Of a DNA stretch of 64,000 nt, positions 41,299 through 49,913 are shown one piece after another. The stretch comes from Burkholderia sp. L27(2015) (GTDB lineage Bacteria; Pseudomonadota; Gammaproteobacteria; Burkholderiales; Burkholderiaceae), in NCBI RefSeq assembly GCF_009765705.1, contig NZ_LMUX01000017.1, positions 1 to 64,000 on the forward strand. The letters are read 5' to 3'. Made by a program: the position numbers and the translations under genes. Within the stretch, counting starts at the first letter, position 1. Every line of letters starts with the position of its first letter. The notes below the pieces were generated by a model that was not told the DNA's origin, searched no databases, and was given only the letters and a program-made list of their open reading frames with translations.

Positions 41299-43536
41299 TC
41301 AGAAGAAGCGATAGGTCGCGGTCGCCAGCACCGTACGTCCGATGGCGGGCACCGAGCGTCCGCCATCGGATGCGATCAGCGCATCATAGTAGTTCCTGTT
41401 GGTCAAATTTTGCACGTTCAAGCGTATATCGTATTTCGGCTGGTGATAAGCCACTTCCGCATCCCAGCGCGTATAGCCGCCGGCTTTGACCAGATCGGTA
41501 TTGGCTGCGAACCGGCTCGACATGTAAGTCGGACCGCCGCCGATTTCCCAATGTGGCGTGACATTATAGGTACTCCACAAGGTAAGTGTGTTGCGCGGCG
41601 TGTTAGCCGGAGTATTGCCCTGAGTGCCGTCGGCCGCCTTCACAACCAGGGCATTCATGAACGTGTACCCGCCGAACACTTGCCATTTGTCGGTTAGATG
41701 GCCAGTCAAGCCCAGTTGAGTCCCCCGTACTCTCACGTCACCGTCGAGTTCGTATTCGGTGGCTGACACCTGGGTACGGGCATTGTCCTGCTCAACCTGG
41801 AACAGCGCTGCGGTCAGTGACAGGCGGCCTTGCATGGCATCCCACTTACCACCGACTTCATACGATGTATTCGTCTCGGGCGGCAGCGCCTGGGTGAAGT
41901 TGGTGACCGTCAAGCTTTCCAGCGAGGGATCGAATGAAGTGCCGTAGGAAACGTAATACGTGGACCAGTCTTGCGGCTGGTAAATCAGGCCGGTACGTAC
42001 ACTGGTGAAGTTATTGGTCTGAGACGCATAGGGCGGCAAGCTGACGGAGTTGGCGATTTCAGCCTTGAAGCGATCCCAGCGCACGCCACCCACGAACTTC
42101 CAGTGATCGCCGAAACTGATGGTGTCGTTGACATAGGCTGCAAACGTGTTGGCGGCCGCATCCGCCAGGTTACCCGGGGTGGTTGTCACGTTGCCCGGTG
42201 TGGCCTCATAGACAGGGTCGAGCAGCGAGACCACCGGCAGGTTGTTACGCGTATAGGCTTGGTTGTTGTACGTTTCGCGACCTAGCTCGATACCGGCATC
42301 CACATCGTGCTTGAACGGGCCGGTGGTGAATTTGTAAAGCACATCGGTGTCGTTGTAGAGCGTGTGATAGTTGATCACGCGGTCATGGCTCGCCAACTGA
42401 ACATACAACTGCGACGGCGGGAGGTTGGTGAAATTGCCGGCAGCCAGCGCCGGACTGGTTGCCAGCGGCCCGGTCAGGATCTTCGCGGCGGCCGTCTCTC
42501 GTGCATCGGTCAAATAGTGAGCGAATTGCGTCTGGTTCTGGATCGACAGTTGATCGTTGACCTTGTGCTTGACCTTGGCATTGAAGATCTGCGTGTCCTG
42601 GATCGTGCGGTCGTCGGTCAGGCCGTAAAACGTGCTGCGCGACGGCGAGAACGGCATGCCATTGAGCGCCTGTACGCCGTAGTCCGGCATATCGTTGTTA
42701 TGCTCGATCAAGGCTGACAAGGTCACTTCCGTGGGGGTGCCGATACCAAAACGCAGGTTGGGTGCGAAGCCATAATCACGGTTCACTTCCACGTCACGAG
42801 TCGAGTGCAAGGTCTGGCCGAAGGTGTTCAGGCGGAAAGCGGAAGTGTCGCTTAGCGGCTGGTTGATGTCGGTCGTGGTGCGGTATCTGTCATCGGTGCC
42901 GATGGTGCCGGATATTTCCGCCGATTGCTTCAGATTGGCCTGCTTGGTGACCTGGTTGATCACACCGCCAGTCGAGCCGCGGCCAAACAGCATGGACGAG
43001 GGGCCGTACAGCACGTCGATCGATTCGAGGTCGAAGGTGTCGCGATAGTACTGGCCCGGATCGCGAAAACCATCGAGGTAAATGTCGGTACGCGCGGTGA
43101 AGCCGCGCAAGTTGATGTTGTTGCCGATCTGGCCGCCTTCGGCACCACCGATGGTGACGCCGGGCACGTTGCGCAGAGCATCCTGGAACGAGGTTGCGCC
43201 TTCCGATTGCAGCAGGGCTTTATTGACCACCACCGCTGTTTGCGCCAGATCGTGAAGCGCCACAGGCCGCTTGCCACCGACCGAGGAGGTCTGCGCCTGG
43301 AAATCGTTCTTGTCGGCGCTGCCCGATACCGAGACGGTCGGCAAGGTCTCGGTGGTCACTGCATCTGAGGCTGCTACGGTAGCGGAGGCTGCCGCGGGCG
43401 CGGCGGCACCCGCGGTCGTTGTGCTGGTGCTGTTGGTGCGCGACGCGGGTACGGTCGTGGTTTGTGCGTACGATGCACTCAGATGGGTAGCAAATGCTAG
43501 CGTAAGCGCAGCCGCGACAGGAGTTTTTTTCAGCAT
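41299..43536 (-). CDS. TonB-dependent siderophore receptor
   Basis: Outer-membrane receptor of 745 residues. A Sec signal peptide covers about 1-24 (cleavage SYA-QTT), followed by an Ala/Thr-rich stretch and a TonB-box-like segment (ETLPTVSVSG). The plug domain (about 85-200) contains DALRNVPGVTIGGAEGGQIG and NINLRGFTARTDIYLDGFRD; the barrel ends with the usual terminal Phe (ATYRFF). Similarity is to catecholate-type receptors such as Fiu/PiuA, consistent with the PiuC-like neighbour. A Fur-like sequence lies about 100 bp upstream. The true siderophore is unknown. Confidence 0.92.
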   Translation of the reverse strand: MLKKTPVAAALTLAFATHLSASYAQTTTVPASRTNSTSTTTAGAAAPAAASATVAASDAVTTETLPTVSVSGSADKNDFQAQTSSVGGKRPVALHDLAQTAVVVNKALLQSEGATSFQDALRNVPGVTIGGAEGGQIGNNINLRGFTARTDIYLDGFRDPGQYYRDTFDLESIDVLYGPSSMLFGRGSTGGVINQVTKQANLKQSAEISGTIGTDDRYRTTTDINQPLSDTSAFRLNTFGQTLHSTRDVEVNRDYGFAPNLRFGIGTPTEVTLSALIEHNNDMPDYGVQALNGMPFSPSRSTFYGLTDDRTIQDTQIFNAKVKHKVNDQLSIQNQTQFAHYLTDARETAAAKILTGPLATSPALAAGNFTNLPPSQLYVQLASHDRVINYHTLYNDTDVLYKFTTGPFKHDVDAGIELGRETYNNQAYTRNNLPVVSLLDPVYEATPGNVTTTPGNLADAAANTFAAYVNDTISFGDHWKFVGGVRWDRFKAEIANSVSLPPYASQTNNFTSVRTGLIYQPQDWSTYYVSYGTSFDPSLESLTVTNFTQALPPETNTSYEVGGKWDAMQGRLSLTAALFQVEQDNARTQVSATEYELDGDVRVRGTQLGLTGHLTDKWQVFGGYTFMNALVVKAADGTQGNTPANTPRNTLTLWSTYNVTPHWEIGGGPTYMSSRFAANTDLVKAGGYTRWDAEVAYHQPKYDIRLNVQNLTNRNYYDALIASDGGRSVPAIGRTVLATATYRFF

Positions 43537-43639
43537 GTAGGCGGAGGAGATCTGTTGTAGTTAGAGGTAATCCAGGAGCCTTGGCTCGTCAGGACGGGCA
43601 AGCTTCAAAACAAAAAAACCGAACAGTCAGGCTGTGTTG

Positions 43640-43658
43640 AATGAGACGTATTCTCGTT
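43640..43658. promoter_or_regulatory. Possible Fur box before the TonB-dependent receptor gene
   Basis: AATGAGACGTATTCTCGTT resembles a palindromic Fur site (arms AATGAGA and TTCTCGTT), about 100 bp upstream of the receptor start codon. It is weaker than the exbB box at 45049. Confidence 0.4.
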
Positions 43659-43777
43659 TTAAGGGCGAACACGACCGCATCGCTCACTATCTGGCGAGTT
43701 AGCTGATCAATCGGGAAATTACGGAGCTAGCTGTGCAGTGGCCGGGCATGCGCCACTGCGTTATACGTCTCGGATAT

Positions 43778-44227
43778 TCATGGCTTTTTAGCGGCCGGCG
43801 CCGTCACGAAATCGAGCTTGGCCAAGCCTGCGGTTTGCGCTGCCGACATCACATCTGCCACTTTTTCGTACATCACGTGGCGATCGGCGTAGAGCTGCAG
43901 CTCGGGCTGTGGGGTTTGACTGGCGGCCGCAGCCAGCCGTGGCACGAGCTCTTCGCTGGTCAGCGGCTTTTCATTCCACGTCAACGCGCCATCGGCCGCG
44001 ATGCCGATCTGCACATGCACCGGCTTCTGGTCAATCGGCTGGCTGCTCGATTGCGGCAGATCCAGTTTCACGGCATGTTGGATCACCGGCAGTGTGACCA
44101 GGAAAATCACCAGCAGCACCAGCATCACATCGACCAACGGCGTCATATTGATCTCGACCATCAAGCCATCGTCGTGATCGCCGTAATCACTGGAGTCGCT
44201 GTGCAGTGAGTTCGAGCCCATGCTCAT
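43778..44227 (-). CDS. exbD: ExbD biopolymer transport protein
   Basis: Inner-membrane protein of 149 residues with one membrane helix near the N-terminus (EINMTPLVDVMLVLLVIFLV) that contains the essential proton-path Asp (PLVDV), followed by a periplasmic domain (VQIGIAADGALTWNEKPL). It forms the proton-driven motor with ExbB. Its start overlaps the exbB stop by four bases. Confidence 0.94.
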   Translation of the reverse strand: MSMGSNSLHSDSSDYGDHDDGLMVEINMTPLVDVMLVLLVIFLVTLPVIQHAVKLDLPQSSSQPIDQKPVHVQIGIAADGALTWNEKPLTSEELVPRLAAAASQTPQPELQLYADRHVMYEKVADVMSAAQTAGLAKLDFVTAPAAKKP

Positions 44228-44961
44228 CGCGTGCTCCTCTCGGCAACGTCACGCTGTGAGGCGAGACTGAGTTTGCCGCTCGCGGGAAAGGCCGGATGTG
44301 CGCCGGTGGCAAAATAGGCATGCAGGCCGTGCGCAAACCGGTTCAGACGATTAATGGTGGCCTTGTTGCCACGCGTCAATGCATTGAAACCCAATACCGC
44401 AGGGATGGCGACGAGCAGGCCGAACGCGGTCATGATGAGCGCTTCGCCAACCGGACCGGCAACTTGGTCGATCGAGGTCTGGCCTGTTTCGCCGATCTGC
44501 ACCAGTGCGTGATAAATACCCCAGACCGTGCCGAACAGTCCAACGAACGGGGCCGTGCTGCCGATCGAAGCCAGTATCGACAGGCCTGACTGCATCTCAG
44601 CAATGCGCTGGTCCATCGCACTGCGCAGACAGCGCGTGAGCCAGTCGCTGATGCTCATCTTGTCGTGCAGATGGGGCTGGGTCTGATGATGATGGTCCGC
44701 CGCTTCCTGGCCCGCGAGCGCAATGTCGAGAAACGGGTTGCGCCGTTCACGGCTCAATTTTTCAAGCGCGGTCTCGAAATTCTCGGAGTGCCAGAAATCG
44801 TGGTCGGCGTTGACCTGCAGGTGGCGCAAGCGCAGCATGCCATAGCCTTTGACCACAATCACGGTCCACGTCATCACCGACATCAGCAACAGTAATATCG
44901 CAATGGAGCGAGTGACAAAGTCGCCTTGCTCCCAGACGTGAATGATCCCGTAGTGCTGCAT
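44224..44961 (-). CDS. exbB: ExbB biopolymer transport protein
   Basis: Inner-membrane protein of 245 residues of the MotA/TolQ/ExbB family with three membrane helices (about 19-40, 140-165 and 185-205). The conserved region reads LASIGSTAPFVGLFGTVWGI and GEALIMTAFGLLVAIPAVLG. The ATG at 44961 gives the usual MQHYGIIHVWEQGDFVTRSI start; upstream extension is not conserved. A strong Fur box lies about 90 bp upstream, so exbBD is iron-repressed. Confidence 0.93.
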   Translation of the reverse strand: MQHYGIIHVWEQGDFVTRSIAILLLLMSVMTWTVIVVKGYGMLRLRHLQVNADHDFWHSENFETALEKLSRERRNPFLDIALAGQEAADHHHQTQPHLHDKMSISDWLTRCLRSAMDQRIAEMQSGLSILASIGSTAPFVGLFGTVWGIYHALVQIGETGQTSIDQVAGPVGEALIMTAFGLLVAIPAVLGFNALTRGNKATINRLNRFAHGLHAYFATGAHPAFPASGKLSLASQRDVAERSTR

Positions 44962-45048
44962 TTCGTGTTTCCTTAATGAATGCCGGCTCAAACGCCAACT
45001 TGGCGTAACAGGCCGCAAGGCTATGTAAATGTTAGTAACAATCTAAAC

Positions 45049-45067
45049 GAGAATCATTATCATTATT
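45049..45067. promoter_or_regulatory. Fur box before exbB
   Basis: GAGAATCATTATCATTATT matches 15 of 19 positions of the palindromic consensus GATAATGATAATCATTATC by direct count. It lies in the only intergenic gap upstream of exbB. Confidence 0.82.
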
Positions 45068-45121
45068 CTTGGTAACTTTTGCAAGTAGTGAATGCAGAAG
45101 TTTAGGGTTCGATTGTGAAAA

Positions 45122-46012
45122 TTAGAATCTGCTGGCGCTAAAGTGGGCAATGGGGTCTACGTCTGAGTCAGGCTGAGACGCTTGGGCCGGAGTCGGCTGG
45201 ACAGGCACCGAAATCGATTCGGTATCGGCGGGAAGGGTGTTTGCGGGGACGAGGTTCGCGTGTAAGCGGTCAGCAGCGGTTGTGCTGTCTGGCGCTGTAT
45301 CAGCGGAGCCGATCGAGGAGCCGATCGAGGAGCCGATCGGCGCGGCGGCAAATTGCGCGATGGGGTCGGTAGAGGCGGGAACCGCTGCGGGAGCAGGCGG
45401 CGGTGCAACTGCCTCGAAGGTCGGGGCTTCAAAGGACGGATTATCGCGTTTGGGGGCAAGGCCCGTAGCCACGCGCCGGATACCATCGAAACGCTTCGCC
45501 CAATACGGGTTGGTGACGTAATCGATCCGGACCGTGCCGCCCGTGGACGGTGCATTGACGAAGCGATATTGGCCGACGTAGATGCCGACGTGAGAATGCG
45601 CCCGGCCTGTGGTGTTAAAAAATATCAGATCGCCGGGAGCGATTTCGTCCGGGTTGATCGTGCTGCCGACGCCGCCCATCTGTTCGGTGGTGCGCGGCAG
45701 GTTGACCGATGCGGCGCGGCGCACCACGTAGTCGACCAAGCCGCTGCAATCGAAACCGCTTTCGGGCGTATTGCCACCCCAACGATAGGGCACACCCACC
45801 AGGCTCATGGCTTCGATCGAGATTTCCTCGGTTCCCACACTGTGATCGACAAATTCAGGCAAGCCGGATTCTGCAGGCGATGGCGCGGGCCTGGGTTTGG
45901 AGGTGCCATAAGTGCCGCCGCCATTTGAGGTGCCTGATGAGTTACGCAGGGGGGCGCTGGAGCACGCGGCCAACAATACAGTGAGCAGCAGATAAAAGCC
46001 GAGTCGGCGCAT
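45122..46012 (-). CDS. NlpC/P60-family peptidoglycan hydrolase, lipoprotein
   Basis: Predicted cell-wall endopeptidase of 296 residues. The N-terminus is a lipoprotein signal with lipobox LLAAC (MRRLGFYLLLTVLLAACSSA). The NlpC/P60 domain (about 60-180) has the catalytic Cys in FDCSGLVDY and His in AHSHVGIYVG. The C-terminal about 110 residues are Ala/Pro-rich, variable and contain IGSSIGSSIGS from a 12-bp repeat (45306-45339). The ATG at 46012 places the lipobox correctly. Neighbours are phoH and exbB, with no obvious link. Confidence 0.9.
   Translation of the reverse strand: MRRLGFYLLLTVLLAACSSAPLRNSSGTSNGGGTYGTSKPRPAPSPAESGLPEFVDHSVGTEEISIEAMSLVGVPYRWGGNTPESGFDCSGLVDYVVRRAASVNLPRTTEQMGGVGSTINPDEIAPGDLIFFNTTGRAHSHVGIYVGQYRFVNAPSTGGTVRIDYVTNPYWAKRFDGIRRVATGLAPKRDNPSFEAPTFEAVAPPPAPAAVPASTDPIAQFAAAPIGSSIGSSIGSADTAPDSTTAADRLHANLVPANTLPADTESISVPVQPTPAQASQPDSDVDPIAHFSASRF
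45306..45339. repeat. 12-bp tandem repeat in the NlpC/P60 gene tail
   Basis: Nearly three copies of GAGCCGATCGAG. In the coding frame they give the repeat IGSS-IGSS-IGS. The units keep the reading frame. Confidence 0.9.
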
Positions 46013-46158
46013 CAGTGGGCAGGACTCGCGCGATGAGCGCGTTCCGATTGACTGCAATGATCCGATCATAGCCGGGGCGCATGAACCTGATCAAGAAAAT
46101 ATATGAAGAAACGGCCGTAAATACCTGTCTTATTGGCATTTTTCCCACGAAAAGGAGT

Positions 46159-46193
46159 AAAAAAAACCGCTGCGAGCCTAAGCTTGCAGCGGT
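46159..46193 (-). terminator. Intrinsic terminator after phoH
   Basis: On the minus strand the stem ACCGCTGC / GCAGCGGT (46186-46193 and 46166-46173) is followed by a run of T (A at 46159-46165 on the plus strand). It lies about 60 bases after the phoH stop. Confidence 0.88.
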
Positions 46194-46254
46194 CGCGACC
46201 GCAGTATCGAGGCAGCCGTTGAACCGCAGCGGCTTCGACGGTCCATCCTTATCG

Positions 46255-48099
46255 CTACAGAATCTCCGACGCGTAGTCGGCCAGACGCGAACGCTCGCCG
46301 CGCGCCAGGGTAATGTGACCGCCGTGACGCCAGCCCTTGAAGCGGTCGACCACATAGGTCAGCCCTGAACTGCCTTCGGTAAGGTAGGGCGTGTCGATTT
46401 GCGCGATATTGCCCAGACAGACGATCTTCGTGCCCGGACCCGCCCGCGTAACCAGCGTTTTCATCTGCTTGGGCGTCAGATTCTGCGCTTCGTCGATGAT
46501 GACGTACTTATCGACGAAGGTCCGGCCTCGCATGAAGTTCATGCTCTTGACCTTGAGCCTCGACTTGATCAACTCCTGGGTGGCGGCGCGCCCCCATTCG
46601 CCGGCCGAATCGTCGGTCTTTTGCAACACTTCGAGGTTGTCGTCGAACGCGCCCATCCACGGCTGCATTTTTTCTTCTTCGGTGCCCGGCAGAAAGCCGA
46701 TATCTTCGCCGACCGGCACGGTTGCGCGAGTCACGATGATTTCGTTATAACGTTTGTCGTCCAACACCTGCGCAAGCCCGCTGGCGAGCGCCATCAAGGT
46801 CTTGCCCGTACCCGCCTGCCCGAGCAGCGTGACGAAGTCGATTTCCGGATTCATCAGCAAATTCAACGCAAAATTCTGTTCGCGGTTGCGCGCCGTGATG
46901 CCCCACACATTGTTCTTATGGTGGCCGTAATCGCGCAGCGTTTGCAGCAGCGCAGTTTTGCCGTTGATTTCCCGTACCTGGGCGTGAAACGCCGGTTCGC
47001 CGTTGCGCGGCTCCAGATAAATAAACTCGTTGACCAGCATCGACGCGCACAAGGGGCCGGTCACCCGATAATAAGTAGAGCCGGTCTTGGTGTCCTGCCA
47101 ACTTTCCATCCCTTTGCCATGCTTGGCCCAGAAATCCTGGGGCAAGGGGAGCACGCCGGGGTAGAGCAGGTCCTTGTCTTCGAGCACCTGATCGTTGAAA
47201 TAGTCCTCGGCGGGCAGGCCGAGTGCATGCGCCTTGACGCGCATGTTGATGTCCTTGGACACCAACACGACCTGGCGCTCGGTGAACTGCTTCTGCAACG
47301 CGCGCACCACGCCCAGGATCTGGTTGTCGGCTTTGCCTTGTGGCAGTCCGTCGATCGGTTCGATCTGCTGGAAGGTGGTCTGGAAGAACAGGCGCCCGGC
47401 AGCGTCGCGATTGCCCAGGCGTGCCAATGGGATGCCGACCGACATCTGGTCGCCGGTATTGGCCACCAAGGCATCGAGCGTACGGCTCACCTGACGCGCA
47501 TTGCGCGCCACTTCCGACATGCCCTTTTTATGGTTGTCGAGTTCTTCGAGCGTCATCATCGGCAGATAGACGTCGTGCTCCTCGAATCGGAACAAGCTGC
47601 TCGGATCGTGCATCAGCACATTCGTGTCGAGCACGAACAGCTTGATTACGGTGGGGGCGGCATTCTTGCCGCGCGAGCGCGTCGCACGACGGTTGGCTTC
47701 CCGCTGATCGGCTGTGGCCTGAGTACTGACAGCAGGCTCTTGCGCGGGTATCGGCGCGCGCGCGGTAGGGGTTTCGCCCTTCGCGCTCGATGGCTCGTCG
47801 TCCTGCACCCCGCCACGGTTGGCGACTGTCTGCAGCAATGCCGCAGTCGGTGTCTGCTTGCGACGGCGGCCACCGCCGTCGGCTTCAGGTGCTTTGGTCT
47901 CGGACGCCGCAACAACGTGCAACACCGGAGCCGAGGCGACGGCGACTGGCACCCCCCCGGCGCTGCCGTACGGCTCAGACTCTACGCCTTCGCTTTCATG
48001 AGACTGTTTCTTGGCGCCTTTTGCTGGACGCGCTTTAGCCTTGTATTCATCTGGGGACAGCAGATTACCGAGTTTGGAGGGGGGGGTAGGCAAAGGCAT
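46255..48099 (-). CDS. PhoH-family ATPase with N-terminal PIN domain
   Basis: Protein of 614 residues: a low-complexity, charged N-terminal region (1-150), a PIN-type nuclease domain from about 152 (KLFVLDTNVLMHDPSSLFRF, with the second acidic residue in MMTLEELDNHKKG), and a PhoH ATPase with Walker A GQAGTGKT (427-434) and Walker B VIIDEAQN (533-540). Such PIN-PhoH (PhoH2-like) proteins are considered RNA helicase/nucleases; the cellular role here is unproven. The PIN and PhoH motifs look intact, so both activities may be present. Confidence 0.92.
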   Translation of the reverse strand: MPLPTPPSKLGNLLSPDEYKAKARPAKGAKKQSHESEGVESEPYGSAGGVPVAVASAPVLHVVAASETKAPEADGGGRRRKQTPTAALLQTVANRGGVQDDEPSSAKGETPTARAPIPAQEPAVSTQATADQREANRRATRSRGKNAAPTVIKLFVLDTNVLMHDPSSLFRFEEHDVYLPMMTLEELDNHKKGMSEVARNARQVSRTLDALVANTGDQMSVGIPLARLGNRDAAGRLFFQTTFQQIEPIDGLPQGKADNQILGVVRALQKQFTERQVVLVSKDINMRVKAHALGLPAEDYFNDQVLEDKDLLYPGVLPLPQDFWAKHGKGMESWQDTKTGSTYYRVTGPLCASMLVNEFIYLEPRNGEPAFHAQVREINGKTALLQTLRDYGHHKNNVWGITARNREQNFALNLLMNPEIDFVTLLGQAGTGKTLMALASGLAQVLDDKRYNEIIVTRATVPVGEDIGFLPGTEEEKMQPWMGAFDDNLEVLQKTDDSAGEWGRAATQELIKSRLKVKSMNFMRGRTFVDKYVIIDEAQNLTPKQMKTLVTRAGPGTKIVCLGNIAQIDTPYLTEGSSGLTYVVDRFKGWRHGGHITLARGERSRLADYASEIL

Positions 48100-48234
48100 A
48101 GTTTTCCTCTAGCGGTATCGAATCGGCAAGGCCTGGAGTGATGCTGCGGGACGGGCAGTCCAACAGAGATCGGACATAGCAAAGCGACAAATTAAAACGC
48201 GGCAAACAAAAAAAACAAAGGACTGAAAAACGGA

Positions 48235-48276
48235 AAATAAAAAAGCCGCGCCCCGTGTAGCGGGGGTGGCGGCTTT
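48235..48276 (-). terminator. Intrinsic terminator after bcp
   Basis: On the minus strand AAAGCCGC pairs with GCGGCTTT (48269-48276 and 48242-48249) with an inner CCCCG/CGGGG stem, followed by a T-rich run. It lies about 90 bases after the bcp stop and before phoH. Confidence 0.85.
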
Positions 48277-48366
48277 GCGGACCAGCGCAAACAAAGTGCG
48301 GGCTTGACTGGACCGACGAGAGAGTTCGATAAGGCAAGCGATCATTGGAATCGACTATAACTCGCC

Positions 48367-48843
48367 TCAAAGCGCTTGTACAGCCTCCAACACTTCGTCG
48401 ACATGGCCTGGCACTTTCACGCCACGCCACGCATTGCGAAGGATGCCGCGCTCGTCTATCAGGAAGGTTGAGCGCTCGATGCCGCGCACTTCCTTGCCAT
48501 ACATTTTTTTATTTTTGATGACGTTGTAGGCAAGGCACACCTGTTCGTCGCCATCGGAAACCAGCACATACGGCAACTCGAGTTTGGCCTTGAAGTTGTC
48601 ATGCGATTTGACGCTATCGCGAGAGATGCCGACGATCACGGCGCCTGCCGCTTCGAATTGAGGCGACAGATCGCGAAACGCCAGGCTTTCGGTTGTGCAG
48701 CCCGGTGTATTGTCCTTGGGATAGAAAAACAGCACCACCCGTTTGCCAGCCTGGCTGGCGAGACTGAAGGTGCCCCCGGTAGCCGCGGCGGTAAAGTCTG
48801 GGGCCGCTTGGTCTATCGTCGCTTGTTCAACTGTGGTGCTCAC
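48367..48843 (-). CDS. bcp: Peroxiredoxin of the Bcp/PrxQ family
   Basis: Thiol peroxidase of 158 residues that reduces hydroperoxides in the cytoplasm. The peroxidatic Cys49 lies in YPKDNTPGCTTESLAFRD, with conserved Thr two positions earlier replaced by the usual Pro-Gly context. The resolving Cys found five residues later in E. coli Bcp is absent (Ala at that place); another Cys occurs near residue 107 (EQVCLAYNV). It may therefore act as a 1-Cys enzyme or use an alternate Cys. Confidence 0.93.
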   Translation of the reverse strand: MSTTVEQATIDQAAPDFTAAATGGTFSLASQAGKRVVLFFYPKDNTPGCTTESLAFRDLSPQFEAAGAVIVGISRDSVKSHDNFKAKLELPYVLVSDGDEQVCLAYNVIKNKKMYGKEVRGIERSTFLIDERGILRNAWRGVKVPGHVDEVLEAVQAL

Positions 48844-49012
48844 GAATCAATCTCCTCAGGTTTTATGGGGCGCGGCAATGCGGGAGCGCGCGTAGGCGGG
48901 CAGGTCTGCCGGGGGCTGGCCAGTGCACATAACCTCATGCACGTGAACTCATCCAGGCGACCCGACCTCGACCCCAAAAATGGGGTGGGCCCCGGGTGGG
49001 GGCCTTAAGCCA

Positions 49013-49909
49013 TCATCCTGGCTGGATGATCAAGTCGCCCGCACGGCCGGCGATTTCTCCCCATGTCACAGGGTACGATGGCAGGCTCTCAAGGTCCAGC
49101 GTTGCATAGTACTCGCCCATCGTGACGAGACGATGGCCTTGTGCCTTCCATCCATCCAGCAATTGAGCGAAGGCCGGTGCGAGCCGTTGGCCTTCGAGTT
49201 CGGCGTGCAAGGTATAGACTTGATCGATGTCCTGCCCGTCGGTCATTTTCAGTACGTGAGCCGTGATCGTGGTGGCATCGATGTCGTCGACGCCCAGCAT
49301 TTCGTCCAGCGTGGGTAGCGTGGTCGGCATCTGAATATGATGGAGCGCACGTCCGTTCAATACCGGACGGTAAGGGCCGTGCCCTCGACCATCCGATGCA
49401 TAGGCCATGCCCCACGTGTCGATCTGCTCAAAAGCGAAATCATTCATTTGCCAACCCGCAGCCCCATGCGTGACAGGCGGTGCACCGAAAATTTCAATGA
49501 AGCGCGCATGGCTTTGCTGCATCTGCCGAACGGTCCATTCACGTGGCCGCTGGCGCACATTATCCTGCCAGTACACATGGTCCCACGTATGGATGCCCGT
49601 TTCGAAACCGGCGTCACGGATCGCGCGCATTTCGGCCGCTGCCCGCCGGCCGATATCCGGGCCGGGAAGCAGGGTGCCATATAGCAAGGTCTTAATGCCG
49701 TAGTGCTCGACGACCGAAGTGCGCGATACTTTTTTCAAGAAGCCGGGCTTGAAGACACGCCGCATTGCCCAGCCGGTGTGATCCGGTCCCAGGCTGAACA
49801 GGAAGGTGGCCTGCGCGCCGGCGCGCTCGAGCATGCGAGCCAGGTTGGGGACGCCTTCCCGAGTGCCGCGCAGTGTATCGACGTCGATCTTCAGAACAAT
49901 CCGGGCCAT
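49013..49909 (-). CDS. arnD: ArnD, 4-deoxy-4-formamido-L-arabinose-phosphoundecaprenol deformylase
   Basis: Polysaccharide deacetylase (NodB)-type protein of 298 residues that removes the formyl group from undecaprenyl-phosphate-Ara4FN. Motifs: the first catalytic Asp region VLKIDVDTLRGTREGVPNL, the metal-binding His pair in GIHTWDHVYWQD, and AYASDGRGHGPYRPVL. The ATG at 49909 lies four bases after the preceding gene's stop. It is the last gene of the arn operon here. Confidence 0.92.
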   Translation of the reverse strand: MARIVLKIDVDTLRGTREGVPNLARMLERAGAQATFLFSLGPDHTGWAMRRVFKPGFLKKVSRTSVVEHYGIKTLLYGTLLPGPDIGRRAAAEMRAIRDAGFETGIHTWDHVYWQDNVRQRPREWTVRQMQQSHARFIEIFGAPPVTHGAAGWQMNDFAFEQIDTWGMAYASDGRGHGPYRPVLNGRALHHIQMPTTLPTLDEMLGVDDIDATTITAHVLKMTDGQDIDQVYTLHAELEGQRLAPAFAQLLDGWKAQGHRLVTMGEYYATLDLESLPSYPVTWGEIAGRAGDLIIQPG

Positions 49910-49913
49910 GCGT

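Noticed and set aside
46399-48141. 580-codon open frame on the plus strand opposite phoH
   Set aside because: It is the antisense shadow of a well-conserved gene. Its translation is Arg/His/Leu-rich with no family motif, as expected from GC-rich codon bias.
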